From assembly GCA_011947345.1 (NCBI GenBank), contig JAAVTG010000588.1:62001-126000 (forward strand): a stretch of 64,000 nt of DNA, in the 5' to 3' direction. Numbering within the stretch: position 1 is the first letter of the stretch; every line of letters begins with the position of its first letter. Of the stretch, positions 33,701-42,683 are shown piece after piece. This DNA is from Phytophthora quininea (lineage: Eukaryota; Oomycota; Peronosporomycetes; Peronosporales; Peronosporaceae). The position numbers and the translations under genes were made by a program. The notes under the pieces were generated by a model. The model worked only from the letters and a program-made list of their open reading frames with translations. It was not told the origin of the DNA and searched no databases.

Positions 33701-34630
33701 ATGGTCAAGGCCAGTGTGATCGAGGTGGTGGCGCTCTGCTGCGCGCTGATCGCGGCCATGGCGGCTACGCACGCGCTCGGAGCGCCGCAAGCGCCAGAAG
33801 TTCGCGCTGCAGCAGCCGCTCGTGTCCACGCGCAGCGAGCTGGAGCTGGTCAAGGACATTGTGTACATCAACAACTCGACGCAGCCCGGCGCCAGCTTCC
33901 GCCTCGAGCGCTCGCCCCACCTGCTGAACGAGGAGGGCAATCAGATCCTGGTCGTGGGCGTCTGCGGCGGCTCCGGCTCTGGCAAGACCACCCTCTCGCG
34001 CGCCATCATGGCCGAGTTCGGCGCCGACCGCGTGTCGTATCTGTCGCACGACTACTACTACAAGGACCTATCCCACCTGTCCATGGAGCAGCGCGCCAAG
34101 CACAACTTCGACCACCCGGACTCGCTCGAGACGGAGCTCATGGTCAAGCACCTCAAGCAGCTGCGCGCAGGCAAGACGGTGGACGTACCCGTCTACGACT
34201 TTAGCACGCACTCGCGGTGCCAGCGCACCACCCCATGAAGCCCAACAGCGTCATCCTCGTGGAAGGCATCCTAATCTTTGCGGACCAGGCGCTGGCCGAC
34301 CTGATGGACATCAAGATCTTCGTCGAGACGGCGGCGGACATTCGCCTAGTACGACGCATGCACCGCGACATGGAAGAGCGAGGCCGCACGGCCGAGTCTG
34401 TCATGGACCAGTACATGAAGACGGTACGACCCATGCACATGATGTTTGTGGAGCAGTCGAAGCGCGTGGCGGACATTATTATCCCGCACGGCGTCAACTC
34501 GGTGGCTCTGGACATGATCATCTCGAAACTACACAGCTTTACGGCGGGCCACAGCGCCACGGGCAGCAGCAGATCCGGCAGCGAACGCTCCGACTCGATC
34601 GATGACGAGAAGGAAGCAGCGAGCGCTTGA
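33701..34630 (+). CDS. Uridine/cytidine kinase with N-terminal membrane anchor
   Basis: UCK phosphorylates uridine and cytidine to UMP/CMP in pyrimidine salvage. The ATG at 33701 starts a hydrophobic stretch, VIEVVALCCALIAAMAATHA, then, after a one-base frame change near 33785, a basic RRKRQKF and the kinase. The P-loop is GVCGGSGSGKTTLS, followed by YLSHDYYYKDLSHLS, FDHPDSLETELM, and, across a second frame change near 34218, VILVEGILIFADQALADLMD and RLVRRMHRDMEERGRT, ending SIDDEKEAASA, TGA. No UPRT domain follows. Most UCKs are soluble, so the leader is unusual. It could be a signal anchor or a start misplaced by the frameshift: a later ATG in the kinase frame lies beyond conserved sequence only at the P-loop side. 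Confidence 0.88.
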
Positions 34631-35085
34631 AGACATGAGACTTTGAGTGAATAGGCAGGCTAGCGGAACCTCCCGCGCCATTTCGGTCGGGAAATCAACA
34701 CCTCAATTTGTATCGCACGTGTGAAGAAGAAACGAACCCACGCGAACATAGACGACTAAACAACAATCGCAATGAGTGGAAGCGAGGCATGGGCTCTTTT
34801 GCTGTTGCTGCGCCGGAAGTATCGCACCCGACAACGTGGCGCGTTGACGTTGAACGCCAAACAACGGAGTTGCTTGCTAGTCGAGTGGCGCGTTTTGCCC
34901 GGTGCTTCGGGAAACTGGTTCTAGGATTTCAGTTACTTCAAGATGCAGTCGTTTCTGCTTGTTTGACCTGTAAACGAACCGAGCCGGAAACGCGTTCGCA
35001 CCGAATGTGAATGAGGTCCGCTTGGCGTTTATTTTCTTGAGTTAAAGGCCATGCCAGCGGGGTGCTCTAGACGGGTACGCGGCGC
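34631..35085. other. Convergent intergenic region
   Basis: It lies between the stop codons of the uridine kinase and PSMA5. I see only short frames with no conserved sequence, and no repeats. Confidence 0.5.
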
Positions 35086-36049
35086 TTACAGGCGGGCGAT
35101 CACGACCTCTAGCTCCTCGGCACTGCACACATGGAAACCCTTTTCACGCGTCACGACGGCCAGCTCGACGTTCACGCTCGTCAGCTTCTCCTCCATGTGC
35201 TGCTTGAGTGCGCCGATCGCGAGCGTCTCCGCGTCCTGCAGCGTTAACTCCTCGGTGTAGCCGTCCTTCAAGTTGTTGAGTGCGCCTTCCGATCCCGAGC
35301 CGATGGCGTGCGCCTTGACGGGCCAGTACGTGCCTGACGGTTCCGAGAAGAAAAGCTGTGGCCCCGTTTCGTCGACGCCGGCGAGCAGCAACGCCACGCC
35401 GAAGGGGCGGCTCATCTTCTGCTTGTGGTTGTTTTCGTCCGAGCCCTCACCGAAGCTGAGCGCAAGGTCGCAGATGGACTGCGTCAGGGCCTGCACGCGC
35501 ACAGGCTCGTTGTACGAGAACCAGTGGTTGGTGGCCTCCACGCGAGCGTGGTCGATCAGCGTCTGCGCGTCGGCGGTGATGCCGCTCATGGCAGCACCGA
35601 CGTGACGATCCACCTCCATGATCTTCTCAATACTGGCAACACACCGATAAACAATATTAGATTTTTATTCTTCGGATCAATGACGTGCGGTCAATTGGAA
35701 GGATCGCTTTACCTGCCAGGTTCGAGTAGTGGCGACGTCAGCCGCTTCTCCACGGCAAGTACGACGCCTTCCTTTGTGCGGATGCCGATGGCAGTGGTGC
35801 CCATCTGAACAAGCAATAAAACCCAGCAAAATTAGCGTGAGTACAGGATATAAGATCTTTGTGAAGCCTTCAGCCCCACCTTGATGGCCTCGATGGCGTA
35901 CTCCACTTGGAAGAGACGGCCTTCGGGCGAGAACGTGTTGACGCCGCGGTCATATTCGGTGCTGCGAGGGGCCACATACACAGAGATCAGTTAGCACGAC
36001 AGGCAAGGAGGACTTGGCAGCCCTTGGCGACGCACTTGGTCTGAAACAT
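35086..36049 (-). CDS. PSMA5: 20S proteasome subunit alpha type 5
   Basis: This is an outer-ring subunit of the 20S core. Four exons, 36036-36049, 35880-35961, 35713-35804 and 35086-35632, with GT-AG introns of about 74-80 nt, join without frameshift. The start MFQT is followed by the alpha-type signature [20 protein letters not shown] and YAIEAIK, then [58 protein letters not shown] and [20 protein letters not shown]. The end is [13 protein letters not shown] 35086-35088. The order and sequence match alpha5 (human PSMA5, yeast Pup2) better than other alpha subunits, including the [14 protein letters not shown] block. The length of about 245 residues is usual. Confidence 0.96.
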
Positions 36050-36639
36050 GGTCGCTCTACTTGGTCAGGTTAGTCGGCTTCTCCCCTTTGTTTGGATATC
36101 GTTTTGCATATTGACCAATCCGCATGCGTTGTTTGTGACTTGAAAATTGTATGCTCTTCGGTGACGGTTGCAGTATCCCAGACGCTGTGCAATATCCACA
36201 TGAGCCGTTTTTGCCTTTGTTGGGGTGGAGCAGCACAACAATCTTGATGCTGCAAGAAGACACGTGTGAACTCCCCGTTTAGATCCGCTATGCAGAATAG
36301 CCTCGTGTTGAAACGCTTCAGCGGTCTCCAAAGCGTCAAATCCACACCACGCCGTGCTTCTTTAGCCAAAACATTGTTGTTCACAAGACCGAGATTGCTC
36401 AGTATGGGTAGGACTGGTACGACGAGGACCACGATGGACTTCGTCTGCTAAAGATAAAAGCGAGCACTCCTTTTTGGATAAATAAGATTCTACTGGAATC
36501 GTTGTGCATCATTGGACTAAGAGCAATTTTTATCTTTGGCGAATAGGAGGATTCGCCCTTCCCCAACGTCGTGGCGTGCTGTTCCAACTTTGGTAGCCAG
36601 GCACAGGGTACCTCAAAGAGCACGACGATTTTCGCGCCC
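36050..36639. other. Divergent intergenic region, PSMA5 to PDZ gene 1
   Basis: No convincing gene. A minus-strand frame at 36070-36432 has no ATG and no recognisable domain. The region should contain both promoters. The part near 36480-36540 is A/T-rich. Confidence 0.45.
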
Positions 36640-37633
36640 ATGGAAGCTCACTGTCAATCTTACCTGGTGGCCGGTAAGCACGATGGAGATCCATGTAGCT
36701 TCCAAGCCGTTCGCAAGCCGCCACTCCACTTTCAAACTCGCCCAAACGGTCGAGACGTGGATTCCACGCAAAGCGATGCCAGGTCCTGGGAAGATCGTGA
36801 CAATAATCGACAAATGCCCGAGGAAATCGACCCGGCGAACGATTTCGACGGCCTCTTCCGCCGAGACGGTCGCAAGCCAAGACGACTATTGCGATGACAC
36901 TGACATCGACCAAGATGATGCATTCCTTGGGCAAGTTGACAACAACGCCAGTCACCGCCACGAACAGGCCGCAGAAGTCAGCAGAGTGGAAGAGTGCGCT
37001 CGCTATGAAATCCTGCTCTGGTTGGGCTCAACTCTTGGCGGCGTCGAGTTCGCGTCCAACGATGCTGTGGGGTATCCGTTTGTCACAGCAGCTAACGGCA
37101 ACGAATCGCTTCCCGGCATGTGGAACATCCGCGAAGGGGATTTCTTAGTTGCTCTGAATGAATTCAGCACGCATAAATCAAAGATGAGCTTCGATGCGGC
37201 GATACAAGTCGTTGCCAGTGGCGCTCGCCCGGTAGTTCTTCACTTCCGACGACCGGCGCAACATGAAATGCAGCACGTGTTGAAGCACAAGCAGCAGTTG
37301 CCGTCCGAGGTTCGACTGGCTCGTCGTCGGAACCGGGAGCGTCTCGAGAAGTCCTTGAGCTATGTGATATGGCGCGAGGAGGACGGACCGCTTGGAGTTT
37401 CCCTCAAGAAGCATCGTGGATCTCCGTGCCCGGTCCTTGCTGACATGAACCGATCCAGCGTCGTCAGAAAGCACGCCAACATCGGGGACCAGCTCCTCTC
37501 GATCAACCAGCACGAGATCCACGCTCTCGACAAGAAACGCTGGGTCCAACTTCTACAAACCTCACCTAAACCCCTCGTTCTTACTTTCCGACGCTTGGTT
37601 GGACCAAAGGGGAGGTTGCCACTCGAACGATAG
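36640..37633 (+). CDS. Double-PDZ-like protein, copy 1 of a tandem pair
   Basis: The N-terminus is unsure: ATG 36640 (MEAHCQSYLVAG, possibly spliced at the following GTAAGC) or ATG 36683. From about 36990 the frame is clear. PDZ-like domain 1 has YEILLWLGSTLGGVEFASND, GMWNIREGDFLVALNE and PVVLHFRRPAQHE. PDZ-like domain 2 has SYVIWREEDGPLGVSLKKH, NIGDQLLSINQHEI and PKPLVLTFRRLVGP. TAG is at 37631-37633. Both copies keep the glycine loop, GD-L-IN and the final strand of a PDZ fold. It is a clear paralog of the gene at 38852-39838, in the same orientation 1.2 kb away. PDZ domains bind C-terminal peptides; partners are unknown. Confidence 0.78.
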
Positions 37634-38851
37634 ATCTGTGACGTGGTACGAAATATACTTGCGTTTTGTATAGGGTAAGTTGAAGTTGACAGTTTTGTGG
37701 CAATGGCCAAATCTTTGTTTTGGGGAAACGCTGGTGTCCTTCTGCACAAGGCCGTTATGTCGGCAATAGTAGCTCTCTCCGTCTCTGTCATGCATTACAT
37801 CGGTAAGCTATTTTGCCTATATGATGGTTGAGGTGTGGTGTTTCATGCAACTCGGGCATCGATTTCCCAAGATGTATGAGATGTATGATAGATTTCGGCG
37901 ACTGGAGATTGATGTCCATCTGTCCAATTATACAGCTTGCAACGTCGCACTTGAAAGACGCACGCAAGACACTGGCAATGCTCAAATGTATCCCATCAAC
38001 CAGCGAAACGCTAAAAGAGGCTGCAATACCGTTTGGCGCACGCGATGAACTCAGGGAATCCCATCGAGATGGCGATGCCGCAACGCTTTACCACTGGTAA
38101 AACGTTGCGTTCATGAGTGAAATTCACTGTGAAGGCAACAAACCCATGTGTGCCTGCGCTTGCAATTGCCAATAGCGTTTATTGCTTAGTTAAATTCTAA
38201 GGTCGGTAGATAAGCAAGCTCATTGCTATTACCAGTGATTCATTCTCGAAAGTACATTACTGTCCAGAATGCACAACTATTGTTGGCATAAAATTGCAGC
38301 GCTGCGATGTCTTCAAAATTAGACGCCTCGGTGTGGATCTCATCAGTCGTGACGATCCCTGAAGACCGAAACAACAAAGCCGCTCAAATGCTAGTGGCAA
38401 CTCATTCAAAATACAGCTAAGTATGACAGAATATTGCAGCAAAGAACATGCTGCAACAACCAACGCCTGCAGACTGCAGGGCTTCTCCGGCTAAAATCTC
38501 TTCGTGTGTCATTTACTGCAAGCATCGGGAATCCCAAAAGGTAAACGAGCATGATTCTCCGCTTCGTCCCATTTGCACGACAGTTATCATCACACGACCG
38601 ACAAGGAGGAATTGGCCGTTCAACGAAAATAAACGCTCGCAAGGGCTTCAACACTTGCCGTCGCTTCCACATGTTGCCTCAGCGTCAGCCCTTCCACCTC
38701 CCTAGCCACACAGCAGGTCGATGCCTCCCCAGCCCTCACTCCTCAATTTACTGTCTCACCGAGTGTTGGAGCCGGTTGGGGGCAGTCAAGCTCTTTGATA
38801 AGCTGCAGCCACAACACAAGTCGCTGAGCCACCAAACTTGTGCTAGCAACC
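37634..38851. other. Spacer between the tandem PDZ genes
   Basis: It is A/T-richer than the neighbouring genes and holds no convincing gene. Short frames on both strands at 37790-38100 lack recognisable sequence. The last 150 bases (38700-38851) are pyrimidine-rich, with CTCACTCCTCAATTT at about 38736-38750, an Inr-like promoter signal for the second PDZ gene. Confidence 0.5.
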
Positions 38852-39838
38852 ATGGGCATTGACGCTCTGCAGATGCGCGATCTGGAGATGGTTCCAAGCC
38901 GCAACCAGCCGCTGGAGGAGCAGAGCATGTCGGACTGCGAGTACCAACCGCACGACACCAGCGGCCCCATCACGCCCGTGGCCCCAGCGCTGCCTTCCTT
39001 CCGCAAGTGGCTGGCCGAAGCTCTCGTCGAGGAAGAAGCCGCCAGCAAGATCCAGGTCTTTGTGCGTTACCACCTCAAGCTGCGCGCATCTCAAGTCTCG
39101 ACCATCAGCTCGATGCAACGCACAGCTTCGACGACGTCCTCTCTGGACTCGCTGCCAAACCTGGACGAGCTGGACGAAGACCATTTGCAGTACGAAATCC
39201 TGCTCTGGTACGGCTCGAGCCTCGGCTCGGTTGGCTTCACGTCTTGTGATATCACGGGCTACCCGTGTGTTGAAGTGGCCGAGGGCAACGACGCGCTGTC
39301 CGGTATGTGGAACCTCCGTGAGGGCGACTACCTCATTGCCATCAACGATCGCAGCACCAAGCGCTCGGCGGTGCCGTTTGAAGCAGTCATGCAGATTCTG
39401 GACAATGGCGTCCGACCGGCGGTGCTGCGATTCCGGAGACCGGCATCGCATGAGCTTCAGAGTCTCACGACGCGGCCGCGACGCACTGCCACGCCGGAAC
39501 GAGCGGACCGCCAGCGCAGTCGACAGCGGCTGCAGAGGTCGCTCAGCTACGTCATTTGGCGCGAGGAGGACGGCCCGCTCGGCATCAGCCTCAAGCCCGA
39601 GAAGGGCAAGTCGTACCCCGTGGTCATGGCCATGAACAAGTCCGGCGTTGTGGGGCGGGAAGAGAAGCGCAACAAGGTGAGCGTGGGCGACCAGCTTTTG
39701 ACCATTAACCACCACGACGTGTTCCGCTTGGGCTTCAAGAAGACGTGCCAGGTCATGCAGTTCGCTCCCAAGCCGCTCGTTCTCACATTCCGCCGCACTT
39801 CGCCCGACTCGAACGAGCCTCGCAGTCAGGATTTGTGA
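38852..39838 (+). CDS. IQ-motif and double-PDZ-like protein, copy 2 of a tandem pair
   Basis: A single exon encodes 329 residues from ATG 38852 (AACCATGGGC context; MGIDALQMRDLEMVPS) to TGA 39836-39838, with no frameshift. An IQ-type calmodulin-binding helix, ASKIQVFVRYHLKLRAS, lies near residue 68. PDZ-like domain 1 has YEILLWYGSSLGSVGFTSCD, GMWNLREGDYLIAINDRS and PAVLRFRRP. PDZ-like domain 2 has SYVIWREEDGPLGISLKPEK, VSVGDQLLTINHHDVF and PKPLVLTFRRTSPD. The IQ helix is not obvious in copy 1. A submembrane scaffold controlled by calmodulin is a reasonable inference, not shown. Confidence 0.8.
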   Translation: MGIDALQMRDLEMVPSRNQPLEEQSMSDCEYQPHDTSGPITPVAPALPSFRKWLAEALVEEEAASKIQVFVRYHLKLRASQVSTISSMQRTASTTSSLDSLPNLDELDEDHLQYEILLWYGSSLGSVGFTSCDITGYPCVEVAEGNDALSGMWNLREGDYLIAINDRSTKRSAVPFEAVMQILDNGVRPAVLRFRRPASHELQSLTTRPRRTATPERADRQRSRQRLQRSLSYVIWREEDGPLGISLKPEKGKSYPVVMAMNKSGVVGREEKRNKVSVGDQLLTINHHDVFRLGFKKTCQVMQFAPKPLVLTFRRTSPDSNEPRSQDL

Positions 39839-40010
39839 GACGTTGTCGTCCGCCACCTCGGTTTGCGTGTTAGCACGGCGTTGCTAGCGTCTTTTTGCTT
39901 TTGCCTAGGTATTTATCGTAGCTCTATCGAATATGTGTTCGCCTTCACACAATAATTAATTTGCCTCTGGCCGAGGCCTTAGATACTTGCTCTAGATGGT
40001 TGCCCACTGC

Positions 40011-41184
40011 TTAATCACCAAAACAGATAATGACGGCCGTCATGTTGTCCATGGAGCCCTGCGTCTTGGCCTCTTCCAGCAACCTTTTTCCGATGCTGAT
40101 CGACTTCTCGCCCTCCGCAAGGCGCTTGGACACGAAATCTGTCAGCTCCTCATCGCTGAAGACGTCGGTGACACCGTCGCTCACGAGCACGAGGAACGCA
40201 TCATCCGACGCAATTTCGACCGACTCGATGTGCGGGGCACTGGTGATGAACTGTTTTTCGTCCGCCTGACCGAGCGCACGCGTCACAGAGATGGAGCCGG
40301 CCACTCGCTTGTTCACGATAATGCCATTGAGCGCTCGGATCCGCTTGACTTCGTCTTCGTTGGTGGCCTTGTGGTCAACCGACAACCGCGAGGTCTCGCC
40401 GTCGCAGAAAAAATGGCACGCGAGTCGCCAACATTGGCGGTGTGGAATGTCGTTCGGCCGTTGTATTTGCGGATGAGGCAGGTGACCGCCGTGGATCCGC
40501 TCTCGGACGACTCGTCAAAGTCCTCGAGCTCCTTGTCGAGCGATGCGAAGGCTTCCGTGTAGCAGCTTTCGATCTCGGCGTTGCTGAGCACGTCGGCTTC
40601 GACGTCGGAGCAGGCGTCCATGCTGCTGGTCGATGTGACGTTGCTGCGGTTGCTGCTGCTCTCGGCCTCGGAGGACCTTCGTCGCTTGGCGTTGTACTTT
40701 GTCTGCATAAGTTCTGCTAATTTCTGGTGGAAGTACTTGGCTGCGTACTTGGCGCAGAAATCCCCTCCGTGGCCGTCGTACACGCCGAAGAAGGAGCTGA
40801 CTGCGGGGTCACCCGGGAACGCTCTGTACTTAGGGATGGCGACGCACTCGTCCTCCATGTGCTTCCTAAATTGGCTGTTTTGTGTGGACACTGCAGCGTA
40901 GTCCTTCACCACGGGGCTGGGCAGATACAGATCTGCGGGTTTGTGGGCTGGACTGACCGCGGGGCTGTGTTGTCGATGTCGGTCATGCGTCTCGGGGCAT
41001 ACGCCGCGGCAGCAGCGGCGGCGAGGTCACGATCGTCCTCGACTCTCCGCACGCGGAAGCAGGGAGGTGACCGCGAGTGCTCCAGCGAGGAGCTGGCTTG
41101 CTGGCTGCGGCGCACGTGGCGCTTACGGGTCGTGCTGAACGACGAGGAGACGCAATTGCGGTCGCGCGAGCACGAGCTTCCCAT
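40011..41184 (-). CDS. PP2C-type (PPM) protein phosphatase with N-terminal myristoylation-like motif
   Basis: This is a metal-dependent Ser/Thr phosphatase. The motifs in order are FRKHMEDECV (metal ligand Glu/Asp), FFGVYDGHGGDFCAKYAA, STAVTCLIRKYNGRTTF, HTANVGDSRA, LSVDHKATNEDEVKRI, AGSISVTRALG, LVLVSDGVTDVFSDEEL and GSMDNMTAVIICFGD, TAA 40011-40013. The ATG at 41184 gives MGSSCSRDRN: Gly2 with Ser6 fits N-myristoylation, and Cys5 could be palmitoylated. A Ser/Arg linker with an eight-Ala run follows. A long insert (about 40725-40530, Ser/Asp-rich) splits the catalytic domain. Frame changes near 40918 and 40412 are one-base slips. Membrane targeting is inferred from the motif. Confidence 0.9.
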
Positions 41185-42683
41185 GGACGAGGGGCCGGCT
41201 CCGCGAGGGAAGGCGCGGGCGGCGAGGGCGCTCAACAGGCAGCTCGTGGTAGCTTCCGGGCGGCACGGCCCAGCAAAGCGATTATGGCGGCCGTGCGAGA
41301 ACAAAACGGCCGAGCTCACTGGATTGATGGCGCGGCCCCGTCTGCGCCCGCTAATAAATCAACCGAGGCAATCTCGGAGGCGATTTCTGGCTTCCCCATG
41401 TGGCGGGTTGGCGGGGTTTGGCACGCTACCAATGGGGCTAGAGCGCGCGGGGCCACGCGAATGAGGCTTTCCGTACGCTTCGACGAGGTGCTGTCGGTTG
41501 CTGTTGCTGGAATGCAGCTTCGGTGTGGTCTGCGAACCGAAAGGATAAGTTCGACGATGGTGGCGTTGAAGCGAGCGCTGGGGGTTCTGGTCGTCCAAGC
41601 AAACGTGCTGGGTCGGGCCTCGTCACCACGGCTGCGCTCGTTTTCAGTCGGAGCGACACGTTCGACGTGGTGCCCTGGCAGGGCAGCGCATCGTTCAGAA
41701 GCAAAGCTCTGAAGAAAACCGCATCTCCTTCATGTCGTTGTCGTGGCGATCGACATCGTTGCTGCCGTACCACCAGACCGCTGCAACACGCCGTGCTGCC
41801 GACCCGGCAGCATTTAACAGCAGCGCAGCAACTCGACAGAGCTGGACAGCGACTCCAACACAGGGCAGCTTGCCGCCTCCACACACATTTGCAGCCGCGC
41901 CCAGCGGAGACTCCTTCGTGTCGATCAGAGAAAAAAAACTTCTGCTCGCCCAGCAGCATGCAGCGACCCGTCTGTCCAACTTGATTTGTTTCCTGAGCGA
42001 CAGCAGCAGAGACCGTGCTGGGCCGGGACCAGCGCTGCTGATGGAAAGGCCCCGGACTGCTGGGAGCGCCAACCTGGAGCTGCCGCTCGCGCGGCGCAGC
42101 ACCGCCTTCGAGCTTGGGTATTGAGCTGGGTACGGCAAGTCGTGGCGACAAATTTTCGACGGCGTGTTCTCCAGCACCATCGATCTTCCAATGGAGCAGT
42201 TAACTCGCTGAAATGCTGACACCGCACGGTGAAAACATAGACCAGTCGAGGCTGCTTGGGGTTAACAAAACCGACGATCCGAATGTGGTCGTCACTACTT
42301 TCTAGCCGTCGGGGCTGCATGTAGGGCAACTAAGTCAGTGTTGCAGCCTTCGGGGGGTCTTCCTTCCGAAGCTGCAACTCGCCATTTGTACAGTGTGTCG
42401 CTGAAAGCTTCAGCAAGCTCCGGTGACGAACTCCGTACTGTATTATTGTCACTTGGTTTCACTAAAGCTGTATTGGTGTGACTTTTTGCCAATCGAAAAG
42501 TATCTTGCAAAATACGTAAGATTGGTGTGCTCAGTCCTTTTCGTTAAGTGCGCCTCAGATCGCACTTAAATCGATGGCCACTGTACGAAGTTGACGTGTA
42601 CGAGGAGCTTGAAGCCGCGGAGAAGAAGGACCGAGGGCCTCCAGTCGAGCAGACAGACAGCGCACACACAAGAGCGACCGAGA
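41185..42683. other. Long divergent gap with an uncertain plus-strand reading frame
   Basis: At 1.5 kb this is the longest stretch without a firm gene. On the plus strand, frames at 41523-41700 (KDKFDDGGVEASAGGSG, SDTFDVVPWQGSASF) and 41732-42124 (DSFVSIREKKLLLAQQHAAT, ending RSTAFELGY) could join across one frameshift near 41715 into a small Ala/Ser-rich protein. No domain is seen, and the minus strand is open too, so this may be G/C-driven. A run of eight A lies near 41931-41938. PEX5 and PP2C promoters must lie at the ends. Confidence 0.3.

Noticed and set aside
32137..34630. Programmed ribosomal frameshifting in NPL4 and uridine kinase
   Set aside because: Slips occur in too many unrelated genes, at varied sites without a common slippery heptamer or pseudoknot; base-calling loss in runs explains them better.
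36070..36432. Minus-strand frame between PSMA5 and PDZ gene 1 considered as a small secreted or effector-like protein
   Set aside because: It lacks an ATG and a signal peptide, and shows no RxLR, LFLAK or other effector motif.
38843..39856. 337-residue minus-strand open frame across the second PDZ gene
   Set aside because: It is the antisense shadow of a well-supported plus-strand protein with a paralog; G/C-rich codons leave the opposite strand open.
41438..42151. 237-residue minus-strand frame in the PP2C-PEX5 gap
   Set aside because: No ATG in a sensible place, Cys/Arg/Pro-rich random composition, no domain; the plus strand is at least as plausible and also unproven.
42295..42510. Minus-strand 71-residue frame before PEX5
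   Set aside because: It begins at TTG with no in-frame ATG and shows no domain; it may be part of the promoter.
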